Assembly (NCBI RefSeq): GCF_001404515.1
Contig: NZ_CXWE01000017.1
Coordinates: 1-61,868 of the forward strand
Direction: 5' to 3'
Origin: Roseibium album
Lineage (GTDB): Bacteria > Pseudomonadota > Alphaproteobacteria > Rhizobiales > Stappiaceae
DNA: 61,868 nucleotides
Shown: piece after piece, positions 25,682-35,202 of the stretch
How positions within the stretch are numbered: the stretch's first letter is position 1
Layout of the letters: each line of letters begins with the position of its first letter
Notes under the pieces: model-generated
The model's input: the letters and a program-made list of their open reading frames with translations, nothing else
What the model was told of the DNA's origin: nothing
Database searches by the model: none
Translations under genes and position numbers: made by a program

Positions 25682-26791
25682 ATGAGTGATACCACACCAA
25701 ATCCAACTACAGACGAGCGGATCAAGGCCGAGCCTCTGATTTCGCGAATGATGAAAAGGCCCGAGCTGGGTGCCATCGCGGGCGTCGTACTTGTCGCGAT
25801 CTTCTTTCTGATCTCCGCAGATTCTGCGATGTTCACAACCTCGGGCATTATCAACTTCCTGACTCCGGCGGCTCAACTTGGCATCCTCGCCATCGGCGCT
25901 GCAATGCTGATGATCGGCGGCGAGTTCGATCTCTCCATCGGATCGATGGTCGCCTTCGCCGGTCTCTTCTTTGGTATTTGTGTGATGGTTTGGGGCTTGC
26001 CTCTGATCGTCGCGATCCCTCTGACGTTTTTGTTCTCCGCTTTCGTCGGCGCCATCAATGGCGTGATCGTGATCCGCTCCGGCCTGCCGTCCTTCATCGT
26101 GACCTTGGCATTTCTCTTTATCCTTCGTGGATTGTCACTCGTCGGCCTCAAATGGGCCTCCGGCGGGTCAACCCAGTTGCGCGGTGTACGCGATGCGACC
26201 GAAAATGATTGGCTTGCCCCAATCTTTTCTGGTGACGCTTTCCCGGGATTGTTCGCGTGGCTGGCAGAGCGCGGACTGGTCGAGACTTTCAAAAACGGTA
26301 CACCCAAGGTTACCGGCATCCCGGTCGAAATCCTCTGGTTCATCGTGCTGGCTTTGGTCGCGACTTACATCCTGCTTCGCACGCCTGTGGGAAACTGGAT
26401 CTTCGCTGCTGGCGGTGACAGCACCGCCGCATCGAACTCTGGCGTGCCGGTTCGGAAGGTGAAGGTATCGCTCTTTATGGTCACCGCGTGCTGTGCCGCT
26501 CTCGTAGCCATTATCACGGTGATCGATGCAGGCTCCACCGATGCCCGGCGCGGTTTCCAAAAGGAATTCGAAGCCATCATCGCGGCTGTGATCGGCGGAT
26601 GCCTGCTGACCGGCGGCTATGGATCGGCCATCGGGGCTTTCTTCGGCTCCATCATCTTCGGGATGGTGGTCATCGGCCTTACATATACCGATTTCGATCA
26701 GGATTGGTTCCAGGTCTTCCTGGGTGGAATGCTGCTGATCGCGGTTCTTTTCAACAATGCCATTCGCAAGCGCGTTACGGGGGAGCGTTGA
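25682..26791 (+). CDS. Inositol ABC transporter permease
   Basis: A 369-residue RbsC-like permease with about ten hydrophobic helices and a soluble N-terminal tail of 30 residues. Family motifs are IGAAMLMIGGEFDLSIGSM (about residue 76) and FEAIIAAVIGGCLLTGGYGSAIGA near the C-terminus. A polar insert of about 60 residues between helices (around residues 155-210) is longer than in ribose permeases. It is paired with a single-domain ATPase encoded 2 bases downstream. Confidence 0.9.
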   Translation: MSDTTPNPTTDERIKAEPLISRMMKRPELGAIAGVVLVAIFFLISADSAMFTTSGIINFLTPAAQLGILAIGAAMLMIGGEFDLSIGSMVAFAGLFFGICVMVWGLPLIVAIPLTFLFSAFVGAINGVIVIRSGLPSFIVTLAFLFILRGLSLVGLKWASGGSTQLRGVRDATENDWLAPIFSGDAFPGLFAWLAERGLVETFKNGTPKVTGIPVEILWFIVLALVATYILLRTPVGNWIFAAGGDSTAASNSGVPVRKVKVSLFMVTACCAALVAIITVIDAGSTDARRGFQKEFEAIIAAVIGGCLLTGGYGSAIGAFFGSIIFGMVVIGLTYTDFDQDWFQVFLGGMLLIAVLFNNAIRKRVTGER

Positions 26792-26792
26792 T

Positions 26793-27614
26793 ATGACCGA
26801 TGACAGCAAATTCCACCACGGCGACGTGAAACAAAACGCGGCGCCTATTGTCCAGATGAAGGACATCGAAAAGCACTTTGGCAATATCATCGCTCTGGCC
26901 GGTGTCAGCTTCGACATCTGTCCCGGTGAGTGTCACTGCCTTTTGGGCGACAACGGGGCCGGCAAGTCGACCTTCATCAAGACCATGTCAGGGGTGCACC
27001 AGCCCACGCATGGAGAAATCCTGTTCGAAGGCAAGCCCTTGAGTTTCGCCACGCCGCGGGATTCCATGGAGGCCGGTATCGCGACCGTGTTTCAGGATCT
27101 TGCGATGATCCCGCTGATGTCCGTGTCGCGCAACTTCTTCATGGGGCGCGAACCGACGAAAGGCCGCGGTCTGACGAAGCGTTTTGACGTGGCCAAGGCC
27201 AATGACATCACCATGACCGAGATGCGCAAGATGGGGATCAACCTGCGTGGTCCTGATCAGGCGGTTGGCACGTTGTCGGGGGGCGAACGACAGACGGTCG
27301 CCATTGCCCGTGCGGTCTACTTTGGGGCCAAGGTCCTCATTCTTGATGAACCTACCTCAGCCCTTGGTGTGCGGCAGACGTCGAATGTTCTGGCCACCAT
27401 CGACAAGGTGCGCAGCCAAGGCGTCGGTGTGGTCTTCATCAGCCACAACGTCCGCCATGCGCTGGCTGTCGGTGATCGCTTCACCGTGCTCAATCGCGGC
27501 AAGACGCTGGGAACCGCCAAGCGCGGAGAGATCAGCCCCGAGGAATTGCAAGACCTCATGGCAGGTGGTCAGGAATTGGCGCAGCTGGAAGGGTCTCTTG
27601 AGGGTACGGTCTGA
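26793..27614 (+). CDS. Inositol ABC transporter ATPase, single NBD
   Basis: A 273-residue ATPase with one nucleotide-binding domain: Walker A GDNGAGKST (about residue 53), signature LSGGERQTVAIARA, Walker B VLILDEPTSALG, and a switch His in VFISHNV. It differs from the apiose importer, which uses a fused double ATPase, so this one must act as a homodimer. The ATG at 26793 directly follows the permease stop. Confidence 0.9.
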   Translation: MTDDSKFHHGDVKQNAAPIVQMKDIEKHFGNIIALAGVSFDICPGECHCLLGDNGAGKSTFIKTMSGVHQPTHGEILFEGKPLSFATPRDSMEAGIATVFQDLAMIPLMSVSRNFFMGREPTKGRGLTKRFDVAKANDITMTEMRKMGINLRGPDQAVGTLSGGERQTVAIARAVYFGAKVLILDEPTSALGVRQTSNVLATIDKVRSQGVGVVFISHNVRHALAVGDRFTVLNRGKTLGTAKRGEISPEELQDLMAGGQELAQLEGSLEGTV

Positions 27615-27630
27615 TCCTTAAATATCAACG

Positions 27631-27662
27631 CCATTCGTCCTCCTCCCTGTAGGAGCGAATGG
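27631..27662 (+). repeat. Hairpin between ATPase gene and iolC
   Basis: CCATTCG (27631-27637) and CGAATGG (27656-27662) pair, with an inner CTCC/GGAG stem. No T-run follows. It lies in the 115-base gap before iolC and probably modulates read-through from transport to catabolic genes. Confidence 0.5.
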
Positions 27663-27729
27663 TGGTGGGGTTGGTGGACGGAATTCGGTCAGCCCCAAGT
27701 CACGAACATTGAACTTATGGACGCAACTC

Positions 27730-29640
27730 ATGTCTGACCTCGATCTCATCACCATTGGCCGTTCGTCCGTTGACCTCTACGGAGCGCAGATTGGCGGTCG
27801 CCTCGAAGACATGGGTTCGTTCGACAAGTATATCGGCGGCTCGCCCACCAACATCGCCTGTGGGACGGCACGGCTGGGGTTGAAATCGGCCGTCATCACG
27901 GGTGTTGGCGACGAGCATATGGGCCGCTTCATCCGCGAGCAGTTGGAGCGCGAGGGAGTGAACACCGAGGGCGTCAAGATCGACCCCGACCGGCTGACCG
28001 CGCTGGTGCTTCTTGGCATCCGCGACCAGGAGCAATTTCCTCTGATCTTCTACCGCGAGAACTGCGCGGACATGGGGCTGACAGTGGAGGATATCGATGA
28101 GGACTTCATTAAGCGCGCCCGCGCCGTGGTGGCGACGGGCACGCATCTGAGCCATCCCCAGGTGGAGGCGGCCACGCTAAAGGCGCTCGAGATCGCGCGG
28201 GCGGCGGGCATGCAAACCGCGCTCGACATCGACTACCGCCCGAACCTCTGGGGTGTGGCCGGGCACGGCGACGGCGAGAGCCGGTTCGTCGAAAGCGCCA
28301 AGGTCACGGCCAAGCTACAGTCGACGCTCAATCTTTTCGACCTAATCGTCGGCACCGAGGAGGAGTTCCATATCGCGGGCGGCTCCACCGATACCATCGC
28401 AGCCCTGCGCGCGGTGCGCGCGGTCACGAAGGCCACGCTGGTCTGCAAGCGCGGCGCAGCAGGGGCGGTGGCCTTCGAGGGCAACGTGCCCGACAGTCTG
28501 GATGACGGCCAGACCGGCCCGGGCTTTCCCATTGAGGTCTTCAACGTGCTGGGTGCCGGCGACGGCTTCATGTCCGGCCTCTTGAGAGGTTGGCTCGATG
28601 GCGAGGACTGGCCGACAGCGCTGAAATACGCCAATGCCTGCGGGGCCTTCGCGGTCAGCCGCCACGGCTGCGCCCCGGCCTATCCAAGCTGGGAGGAGCT
28701 TCAGTTCTTCTTCCAGCGCGGGATCAAACGCCCTGACCTAAGGAACGACGCGGACCTGGAACAGGTGCACTGGGCGACCAATCGTCCGGGCGATTGGCCG
28801 TCGCTCAAGACCTTTGCCTTCGACCACCGGCTGCAACTGGAAGAGATGGACGGCTACACCAAAGAGAAGGGCGCGGCCTTCAAGGAACTTTGTCTAGATG
28901 CGGCGTTGAAAGTACAGAACGGCCAGCCGGGGTTCGGCATCCTATGTGACAACCGGATCGGGCGCTCTGCGCTGCATCGCGCCACCGGCTCTGGCCTATG
29001 GATCGGTCGCCCGACCGAGCTACCGGGTTCTCGGCCCATCGAGTTCGAGCCTGAGTTGGGCAAAGACCTTGGCCGTTTGCGCGAATGGGCGCGGGAGAAC
29101 GTAGTCAAGCTGCTGGTCTTCTGCCATCCCGATGACGACGAAAAGACCGCGAAGATGCAGGTGGCGCGAGTCAAGCGGCTGTTCACGGCGGCACGGCGCA
29201 ACGGGCTGGAATTCCTGCTGGAGATCATCCCGTCGAAGGTCGGTCCAATTGATGATCAGACATCGGCAACGCTGATCCAGGCCTTCTACGACACGGGCGT
29301 CTTCCCCGACTGGTGGAAACTGGAGCCCTTCAAATCCGAGGCCGCGTGGGCAAATGCCGTTTCCGCGATCGAGCGCAACGACCCCCGGACGCGCGGGATC
29401 GTTGTTTTGGGTCTCGACGCGCCTGAGAAAGAGTTGGCGGAAAGCTTTGCGCTGGCCGCCAAACAGCCATTGGTCAAAGGCTTTGCCGTAGGCCGGACAA
29501 TCTTCGGCAACGCCGCTCGCAACTGGCTGGCTGGGCATATCTCTGACGGCGAAGCTGTGATCGAGATGGCCCAAAACTATCAGCGCCTTTGTGAGATTTG
29601 GGACAAGGCCCGCGACCGGGCCACGGAGGATGCCGCATGA
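27730..29640 (+). CDS. iolC: Bifunctional 5-dehydro-2-deoxygluconokinase / DUF2090 aldolase
   Basis: A 636-residue fusion. Residues 1-320 are a PfkB-family sugar kinase with GGSPTNIACGTARLG near residue 38 and the catalytic VLGAGDGFMSGLLRG near residue 275. Residues about 330-636 are a DUF2090 TIM-barrel (FDHRLQLEEM start), which in inositol operons replaces IolJ as the 5-dehydro-2-deoxyphosphogluconate aldolase. It therefore covers two successive steps, giving dihydroxyacetone phosphate and malonate semialdehyde. The ATG at 27730 is chosen because the PfkB start follows at once. The fusion is common in alphaproteobacteria. It overlaps iolD by 4 bases. Confidence 0.9.
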   Translation: MSDLDLITIGRSSVDLYGAQIGGRLEDMGSFDKYIGGSPTNIACGTARLGLKSAVITGVGDEHMGRFIREQLEREGVNTEGVKIDPDRLTALVLLGIRDQEQFPLIFYRENCADMGLTVEDIDEDFIKRARAVVATGTHLSHPQVEAATLKALEIARAAGMQTALDIDYRPNLWGVAGHGDGESRFVESAKVTAKLQSTLNLFDLIVGTEEEFHIAGGSTDTIAALRAVRAVTKATLVCKRGAAGAVAFEGNVPDSLDDGQTGPGFPIEVFNVLGAGDGFMSGLLRGWLDGEDWPTALKYANACGAFAVSRHGCAPAYPSWEELQFFFQRGIKRPDLRNDADLEQVHWATNRPGDWPSLKTFAFDHRLQLEEMDGYTKEKGAAFKELCLDAALKVQNGQPGFGILCDNRIGRSALHRATGSGLWIGRPTELPGSRPIEFEPELGKDLGRLREWARENVVKLLVFCHPDDDEKTAKMQVARVKRLFTAARRNGLEFLLEIIPSKVGPIDDQTSATLIQAFYDTGVFPDWWKLEPFKSEAAWANAVSAIERNDPRTRGIVVLGLDAPEKELAESFALAAKQPLVKGFAVGRTIFGNAARNWLAGHISDGEAVIEMAQNYQRLCEIWDKARDRATEDAA

Positions 29641-31469
29641 GCAAGACAATCCGACTGACCGCTGCGCAGGCCATGGTGCGCTATGTAGCGGCCCAATTGA
29701 CCGAAGACGGCGAGCCGTTCATCGCGGGTTGCTGGGCCATCTTCGGCCACGGCAATGTCGCAGGTATTGGCGAGGCGCTTTATGCCAGCCGCGACGCTTT
29801 GCCGACCTATCGCGGGCAAAATGAACAGACGATGGCGCATGCCGCCATTGCCTGTTCAAAGCAATTGCGTCGTAAGCGGGCGATGATGGTGACGTCCTCC
29901 ATCGGGCCGGGGGCGTTGAATATGGTGACGGCGGCAGGTCTGGCACACGTCAACCGCCTGCCGGTGCTGCTGGTGCCAGGCGATGTCTTTGCAAACCGAG
30001 GCCCGGATCCGGTGCTGCAACAGATCGAGGATTTTGGGGACGGCACGGTGTCGGTGAACGATGCGTTCAAGCCGGTCAGCCGGTATTTCGACCGGATCAC
30101 CCGCCCCGAGCAGCTCTTGACTGCCTTGCCGCGCGCCTTTCGCACGATGACCGATCCAGCGGATTGCGGCCCTGTGACGCTGTCCTTTTGTCAGGACGTA
30201 CAGGCTGAGGCCTATGACTACCCTGTCGCTTTCTTTGAGCCAAAGGTCTGGTATCAGCGGCGCATCCGCCCCGACAGGGGCGAAGTCAGTCGCGTGGCTG
30301 AGGTGCTGAAAGGTGCCAAGTGGCCAGTTATCGTCGCCGGGGGCGGCGTACATTATTCTGGCGCGACCGAGGCGCTTATGGCGTTTGCCGAAGCTCACAA
30401 CATTCCCGTGGCCGAAACCCAGGCCGGAAAATCGGCGCTGCCGTGGGATAATCCGCTGAACCTTGGCCCTATCGGAGTGACGGGGGGCGAGCCCGCCAAT
30501 GATGTCTGCGCAAAGGCCGATGTGGTCTTTGGTGTCGGCACGCGGTTTCAGGATTTTACGACAGGGTCGTGGGGGCTTTTCGCCCACGCGGATCGCAAAA
30601 TCATCAGTCTCAATGTCGCCGCCTATGATGCCGTCAAACACGGCGCCATGCCGCTGATGGCAGACGCGCGCGTGGGGCTGGAAGAGCTGGGCGAGGCCCT
30701 TGGGCAGTTGTGTTTTGACGGAGAAGCGGCCCCTTCAAAATCCGACTGGTTCAGCAAGGTCGATCCGCTCACAGATGCGCCGGGCGAAGGCAATGCCTTG
30801 CCGACCGATATGCAGGTGATCGGCGCGGTGCAGCGTGCGGCGAACGACAACACCGTTGCGATGTGTGCCGCGGGCACCATGCCGGGCGAGCTGCACAAGC
30901 TCTGGAAGGCCGGGCGGCCGGGCTCTTATCACATGGAATACGGCTTCTCTTGCATGGGCTACGAGATCGCGGGGGCGATGGGCATCAAGATGGCCGAGCC
31001 CGAGCGTGACGTGATCTGCTTTACCGGTGACGGCACTTACATGATGGCCAACTCCGAGATGGCGACGGCGGCGATGATGGGCATATCATTTACCGTCGTC
31101 GTGACCGACAACCGCGGCTATGGCTGTATCAACCGGTTGCAAATGGCCGCCGGCGGGGCGGAGTTCAACAACCTGCTCGATCACGCGATCGGCGGCGAGA
31201 ACTCAAATATCGACTTCGCCAAACACGCTGAAGCCATGGGAGCGACCTCCGTCAAGGTCGGATCCATTGCCGAATTGGAAGAGGCGCTGGCCAAGCGAGA
31301 CAGCATCAAGGGCCCCTACGTGGTCGTCATCGACACAGACCCCAATCCGTCCACCGAACCCGGCGGGACGTGGTGGGATGTCGGTGTGCCGGAAGTCTCT
31401 GAGCGTACGCAGGTGAATGCAGCCCATAAGAAATACATCGAGAATAAGCAAACCCAGCGAGCAGATTGA
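29637..31469 (+). CDS. iolD: 3D-(3,5/4)-trihydroxycyclohexane-1,2-dione hydrolase
   Basis: A 610-residue thiamine-diphosphate enzyme. The activating Glu is in GQNEQTMAHAAIA (about residue 61), the central domain has PVIVAGGGVHYSGA, and the ThDP/Mg motif is GDGTYMMANSE followed by VVTDNRGYGC (about residues 463-495). It opens the ring of trihydroxycyclohexanedione to 5-deoxy-glucuronate. The start is at the ATGA overlap with iolC. Downstream it overlaps iolE by one base, so the genes are tightly coupled. Confidence 0.93.
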   Translation: MSKTIRLTAAQAMVRYVAAQLTEDGEPFIAGCWAIFGHGNVAGIGEALYASRDALPTYRGQNEQTMAHAAIACSKQLRRKRAMMVTSSIGPGALNMVTAAGLAHVNRLPVLLVPGDVFANRGPDPVLQQIEDFGDGTVSVNDAFKPVSRYFDRITRPEQLLTALPRAFRTMTDPADCGPVTLSFCQDVQAEAYDYPVAFFEPKVWYQRRIRPDRGEVSRVAEVLKGAKWPVIVAGGGVHYSGATEALMAFAEAHNIPVAETQAGKSALPWDNPLNLGPIGVTGGEPANDVCAKADVVFGVGTRFQDFTTGSWGLFAHADRKIISLNVAAYDAVKHGAMPLMADARVGLEELGEALGQLCFDGEAAPSKSDWFSKVDPLTDAPGEGNALPTDMQVIGAVQRAANDNTVAMCAAGTMPGELHKLWKAGRPGSYHMEYGFSCMGYEIAGAMGIKMAEPERDVICFTGDGTYMMANSEMATAAMMGISFTVVVTDNRGYGCINRLQMAAGGAEFNNLLDHAIGGENSNIDFAKHAEAMGATSVKVGSIAELEEALAKRDSIKGPYVVVIDTDPNPSTEPGGTWWDVGVPEVSERTQVNAAHKKYIENKQTQRAD

Positions 31470-32374
31470 TGAGTGTTAAGATCGGCATATCCCTGATTGC
31501 CTGGCAGAACGACGATCTGCCGGAACTGACAAAAGATTACACCACCGAAGGTGCGATGGAGGATGCGGCGAAAATCGGCTACTCTGGCGTTGAACGCGGC
31601 CGCCGTATGCCTGCTGACACAGAGGGTCTGCGCGCTTATCTGGATCGTTACGGAGTGGCACTCTGCGGGGGGTGGTGTTCGGGTAACCTGATGGTGAACG
31701 AAATGGAGGCGGAACAGGCTGCGATCCGAGCCCAAGTTGAGCAGTTCGCCGCGCTCAATGCGCCCTGCATCGTCTATGCGGAATGTTCCAACACTATCCA
31801 GGGCAACATCGATCAGCCGGTCAGCCAGCGCCCCAAGCTGACCCGTGAAGAGGTCATCGCCTATGGCGCGAAACTCTCCGAGCTGGCGAAATGGTCGAAA
31901 GATCAGGGTGTTGTGCTGAGCTATCACCATCATATGGGCGCGATGGTGCAGGACGCCGAAGACATCGACTGGCTGATGGAAGGCTCCACCGAGGACCTGA
32001 CGCTGCTTTATGATGCCGGGCATTTGCACTTTGCGGGGGCAGACCCTGTTGCAGTGCTCGACAAATGGGGGCATCGCGTCCACCACGTCCACTTCAAGGA
32101 TGTGCGCCAGCCGGTGCTGGATTGGGTGCGCGCGGAAGACAAGAGCTTCCTAAATGGGGTCGCGGCTGGCGTCTACTCGGTGCCTGGCGACCCGGAAGGC
32201 TGCATCGACTTTCAGGCCATAACCGACCGGCTGAATGCGATGGACTATTCGGGTTGGATCGTCGTCGAGGCCGAACAGGACCCGGCGAAGGCACCGCCGT
32301 TCGAGTACTCTAAGCTTGGTTACGACTACATGACCCAAATCTGCGGCCGCTCCGGCTTGCAAATCGAGAGGTAA
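31469..32374 (+). CDS. iolE: Myo-inosose-2 dehydratase
   Basis: A 301-residue xylose-isomerase-like TIM-barrel. Recognisable blocks are IGISLIAWQNDDLPEL at the start, an IGYSGVERGRRMP segment, VVLSYHHHMGAMVQ in the middle with metal-type His residues, LLYDAGHLHFAG, and HVHFKDVR. It dehydrates 2-keto-myo-inositol to the trihydroxycyclohexanedione used by IolD. The start ATG overlaps the iolD stop by one base. Confidence 0.92.
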   Translation: MSVKIGISLIAWQNDDLPELTKDYTTEGAMEDAAKIGYSGVERGRRMPADTEGLRAYLDRYGVALCGGWCSGNLMVNEMEAEQAAIRAQVEQFAALNAPCIVYAECSNTIQGNIDQPVSQRPKLTREEVIAYGAKLSELAKWSKDQGVVLSYHHHMGAMVQDAEDIDWLMEGSTEDLTLLYDAGHLHFAGADPVAVLDKWGHRVHHVHFKDVRQPVLDWVRAEDKSFLNGVAAGVYSVPGDPEGCIDFQAITDRLNAMDYSGWIVVEAEQDPAKAPPFEYSKLGYDYMTQICGRSGLQIER

Positions 32375-32379
32375 TCGCT

Positions 32380-33186
32380 ATGCCCGACCTCCTCAGAAGA
32401 CCCTTTGGCACCCGCGGCAAGGTACATCAAATCACACCTGAAAGCGCAGGCTGGCGTTATGTCGGCTTCTCTCTGTATCGCATGAAGGCTGGCGATGCCG
32501 CCGCTGAAGCAACCGGCGACAGCGAGGCGATCCTGGTTATGGTCGAGGGCAAGGCGGCCATCACCGGAGCGGATCAGGATTGGGGTGTGCTGGGCGATAG
32601 AATGAATGTCTTTGAAAAGATCCCGCCGCATTGCCTTTACCTTCCGAACGGTGCTGATTGGAACGCAACGGCCGAAACCGACTGCATCATCGCGGTTTGC
32701 TCGGCACCCGGTATCGGAGGGCATGAGGCGCGACGGATCGGTCCGGACGGCATCTCTCTGACTGAACGAGGTACGGGAACTAACACGCGGTACATCAATA
32801 ACATCGCGATGGAGAACCAAGACTACGCCGACAGTCTTTTGGTGACAGAGGTCTTCACACCCGCGGGTCACTGGTCTTCATATCCCAGCCACCGGCACGA
32901 CGAAGACGACTTCCCGCGCATTACCTATCTGGAAGAAACCTACTACCACCGGCTGAACCCGGCATCGGGATTTGGCATCCAACGCGTCTACACGGACAAC
33001 GGACAGCTTGATGAGACTGTGGCTGTATCGGACGGCGACGTCGTCCTTGTCCCGCGCGGCCACCACCCCTGCGGCGCGCCTTATGGGTTCGAGATGTACT
33101 ACCTCAACGTTATGGCTGGCCCGATGCGCAAATGGCGCTTCGTGCCTGCACCAGAGGTCGAATGGATAATGGAACGAGACGCCTGA
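32380..33186 (+). CDS. iolB: 5-deoxy-glucuronate isomerase
   Basis: A 268-residue bicupin of the IolB/KduI family. The second cupin has SSYPSHRHDEDDFPR (about residues 166-180), where the His/Glu ligands of the metal lie, and VLVPRGHHPCGAPYG follows. It converts 5-deoxy-glucuronate to 2-deoxy-5-keto-gluconate, the substrate of the IolC kinase domain. It lies 5 bases after iolE. No iolA (malonate semialdehyde dehydrogenase) is present in the window, so the last step must be encoded elsewhere. Confidence 0.92.
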   Translation: MPDLLRRPFGTRGKVHQITPESAGWRYVGFSLYRMKAGDAAAEATGDSEAILVMVEGKAAITGADQDWGVLGDRMNVFEKIPPHCLYLPNGADWNATAETDCIIAVCSAPGIGGHEARRIGPDGISLTERGTGTNTRYINNIAMENQDYADSLLVTEVFTPAGHWSSYPSHRHDEDDFPRITYLEETYYHRLNPASGFGIQRVYTDNGQLDETVAVSDGDVVLVPRGHHPCGAPYGFEMYYLNVMAGPMRKWRFVPAPEVEWIMERDA

Positions 33187-33187
33187 G

Positions 33188-33970
33188 ATGACCGCAAGAT
33201 TTCAACTCGCTGCCTGTGCAGAGATGCTTTGGCAAGACAAACCGATCGAATGGCGTGCGGCCAAGTTGCACGAGATGGGCTTTGGTGTCGGTCTATGGAA
33301 CTGGCCAGCCTGGGACATCGAAAAACTCGAGAAAACCGGTGCGAAGTTTACCATCATGAATGGGTATCTGGAGGGGCGCCTAGCGGACGACGAGGGCGCG
33401 GACATGCTGCTGAAATCGGCGCGGGAGACGGCGCAGATCGGCAAGAGGTTGGGCGTTGACCGCCTGAACCTACACGGCACCGGGCTTGGTGATGGTGGCA
33501 TCCCGATCCCGCACCATGGCACGTTTGCGCCTGGGATGGAGTTTCGCGCCCGTGATACGCTCAACCGTATCTGTGACATGGCCGAGGAAGAGGGCGTGAC
33601 GTTTACGCTGGAGAACCTAAACCCGCTGGACCATCCAGGATGCCCGTTCGGATCGACCGAGGCCGTGCTCTGTCTAGTGTCCGCTGTGAACCGCCCTCAG
33701 CTGCGTATCAACCTGGACCTCTACCATACCCAAATTGGTGAAGGTGATTTGATCCGTTGGTGTGAAGCATGCCTGCCATGGGTTGGGGAGATACAAGTGG
33801 CGGACAATCCAGGTCGCTGCGAGCCAGGAACGGGCGAAATCAACTATGCTGCGGTTGCACGCGCCCTTTCGGATCTAGGGTATTCCGGTCCTGTCGGCAT
33901 GGAAGCCTTTGCAAAAGGCGACGAGGAAGCCGCGCTGGAAGCCTTTCGCGACGCCTTTACCGCTATCTGA
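33188..33970 (+). CDS. Hydroxypyruvate isomerase-like TIM-barrel (IolI-type role possible)
   Basis: A 260-residue xylose-isomerase-like TIM-barrel. Blocks include LNLHGTGLGD, FTLENLNPLDHPG with a metal-binding Glu, LDLYHTQIGEGDL and a late QVADNPGRCEPGTGEINY. The last is typical of the Hyi hydroxypyruvate isomerase family. It is the final gene of the iol operon, one base after iolB. In this position it may interconvert inosose isomers (IolI role) or handle hydroxypyruvate; the sequence alone fits Hyi better. Confidence 0.85.
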   Translation: MTARFQLAACAEMLWQDKPIEWRAAKLHEMGFGVGLWNWPAWDIEKLEKTGAKFTIMNGYLEGRLADDEGADMLLKSARETAQIGKRLGVDRLNLHGTGLGDGGIPIPHHGTFAPGMEFRARDTLNRICDMAEEEGVTFTLENLNPLDHPGCPFGSTEAVLCLVSAVNRPQLRINLDLYHTQIGEGDLIRWCEACLPWVGEIQVADNPGRCEPGTGEINYAAVARALSDLGYSGPVGMEAFAKGDEEAALEAFRDAFTAI

Positions 33971-34165
33971 ATGTCAGGTTGTCCAATATGAACTTACCGG
34001 CTCGCATCCGCGGCAAATGACCGCTTTCCACCCCTCTCTGCCGTTGCTGCTAGTAGTATCGAACGGCAGCTTCGGGGCGCTGCACCGAAGGGTTTAAACG
34101 ACCGAAGTGGGGACGCGAAGCAGCCATTCATCAGCAGCGGCTTGACCGTTAGGACACTAATCCTT

Positions 34166-35071
34166 TCAAAGAACGTGTTTCGAGACGGCCTCATGTCGCA
34201 ATTCTGCCGGCGGATGAGAACGCTGTATCCACGCGCTGAAAGTATCGCTCTGTTGTTCTTCCATCTTCGTGAAGTCGTCCAGAATTTCAGAAAGCCCGTT
34301 TCCCTCAATGAGGCGTGCGGCAAAACGGTCAGCCTCGTACTCCGTGAACCTCGATGTCGAATTAGTGAGCAACTCAGCGACCTTGGCCGGGATGCACAGG
34401 ACAAGTGTTGTGGCGGTGAACAGCAAACCGACGAAGGGAATCCGGTTGAGCGTCCTGTTGGCAAGACCAGCGCCGAAATTGATGGGAAGATTGAGATAGT
34501 GATGCAACATTTGGATTCGAGTATCCCAATTGCGTAAGTGTCCGATTTCATGGGCGATGACACCGCTTAGACGCTCAATACCGGAAGGCGTGTCCTCATA
34601 CTTGAGCAATAGCCCCTTGGTGAACACAACCCGATTGTGGGCATAGGCAAAAGCATTGAGCTCCCCGCTGTCCTGTATCCGCCAAACCAGCCTGGGAATC
34701 CTGACCCCCGTCGCGACAGACCGCTCTTGCAGAAACGCCTCGACTTCGCCAATCAACGTCATTTCCCGTTCAGAAGGACGCCTCGTGGCGAAGTCCAAAT
34801 CAAAATTGCCTGCGGCGACGGATGGAACCTTGGCGACGAAAACAGCCGGCAGAACCGCCAATCCAAATGCGATTGAAAGGACCTGCCAGTCTTCAAGCGG
34901 AATTCGGCCAAAATAGAGGGACAAAGGAAGCGCCAAGATATAGTACGTGAGCATCACCATGCAAAAGGCTGACACTGAAGCCGCAACCAATGAGACGGCG
35001 CGAACGAGCTCGATTGCTGCAATTCTCGCGACAATTTTCATCATGAGCATTCCCAATTTCTTCGTCTGCAT
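34166..35071 (-). CDS. M48-family membrane zinc metalloprotease
   Basis: A 301-residue HtpX/Ste24-like protein. Two hydrophobic helices lie at about residues 22-50 and 60-82. The zinc motif HEIGH is at about residue 175 in VIAHEIGHLRNWD, a further helix pair lies around residues 205-225, and the third ligand is in FTEYEADRFAARL. All catalytic residues are present. It is monocistronic, between the inositol operon and an HTH gene, with no obvious partner. Its likely role is membrane-protein quality control; the substrate is unknown. Confidence 0.88.
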   Translation of the reverse strand: MQTKKLGMLMMKIVARIAAIELVRAVSLVAASVSAFCMVMLTYYILALPLSLYFGRIPLEDWQVLSIAFGLAVLPAVFVAKVPSVAAGNFDLDFATRRPSEREMTLIGEVEAFLQERSVATGVRIPRLVWRIQDSGELNAFAYAHNRVVFTKGLLLKYEDTPSGIERLSGVIAHEIGHLRNWDTRIQMLHHYLNLPINFGAGLANRTLNRIPFVGLLFTATTLVLCIPAKVAELLTNSTSRFTEYEADRFAARLIEGNGLSEILDDFTKMEEQQSDTFSAWIQRSHPPAELRHEAVSKHVL

Positions 35072-35202
35072 ATTCGCGCAATGAGTGTTCTGTTCGGAGT
35101 TTCAATCAGGTTCCGGCTGATGTTTCAACAAGGATTCCAACTCGAGTTTGGGCCAGGTCGATGAAGCTCTTGGTATCTGCAACAATGGCTATTCCGCTGC
35201 GG

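Noticed and set aside
22156..34130. Similar short stretches at 22156-22185 and 34108-34130
   Set aside because: About 20 similar bases with a few mismatches; too short and weak to call a repeat family from this window alone.
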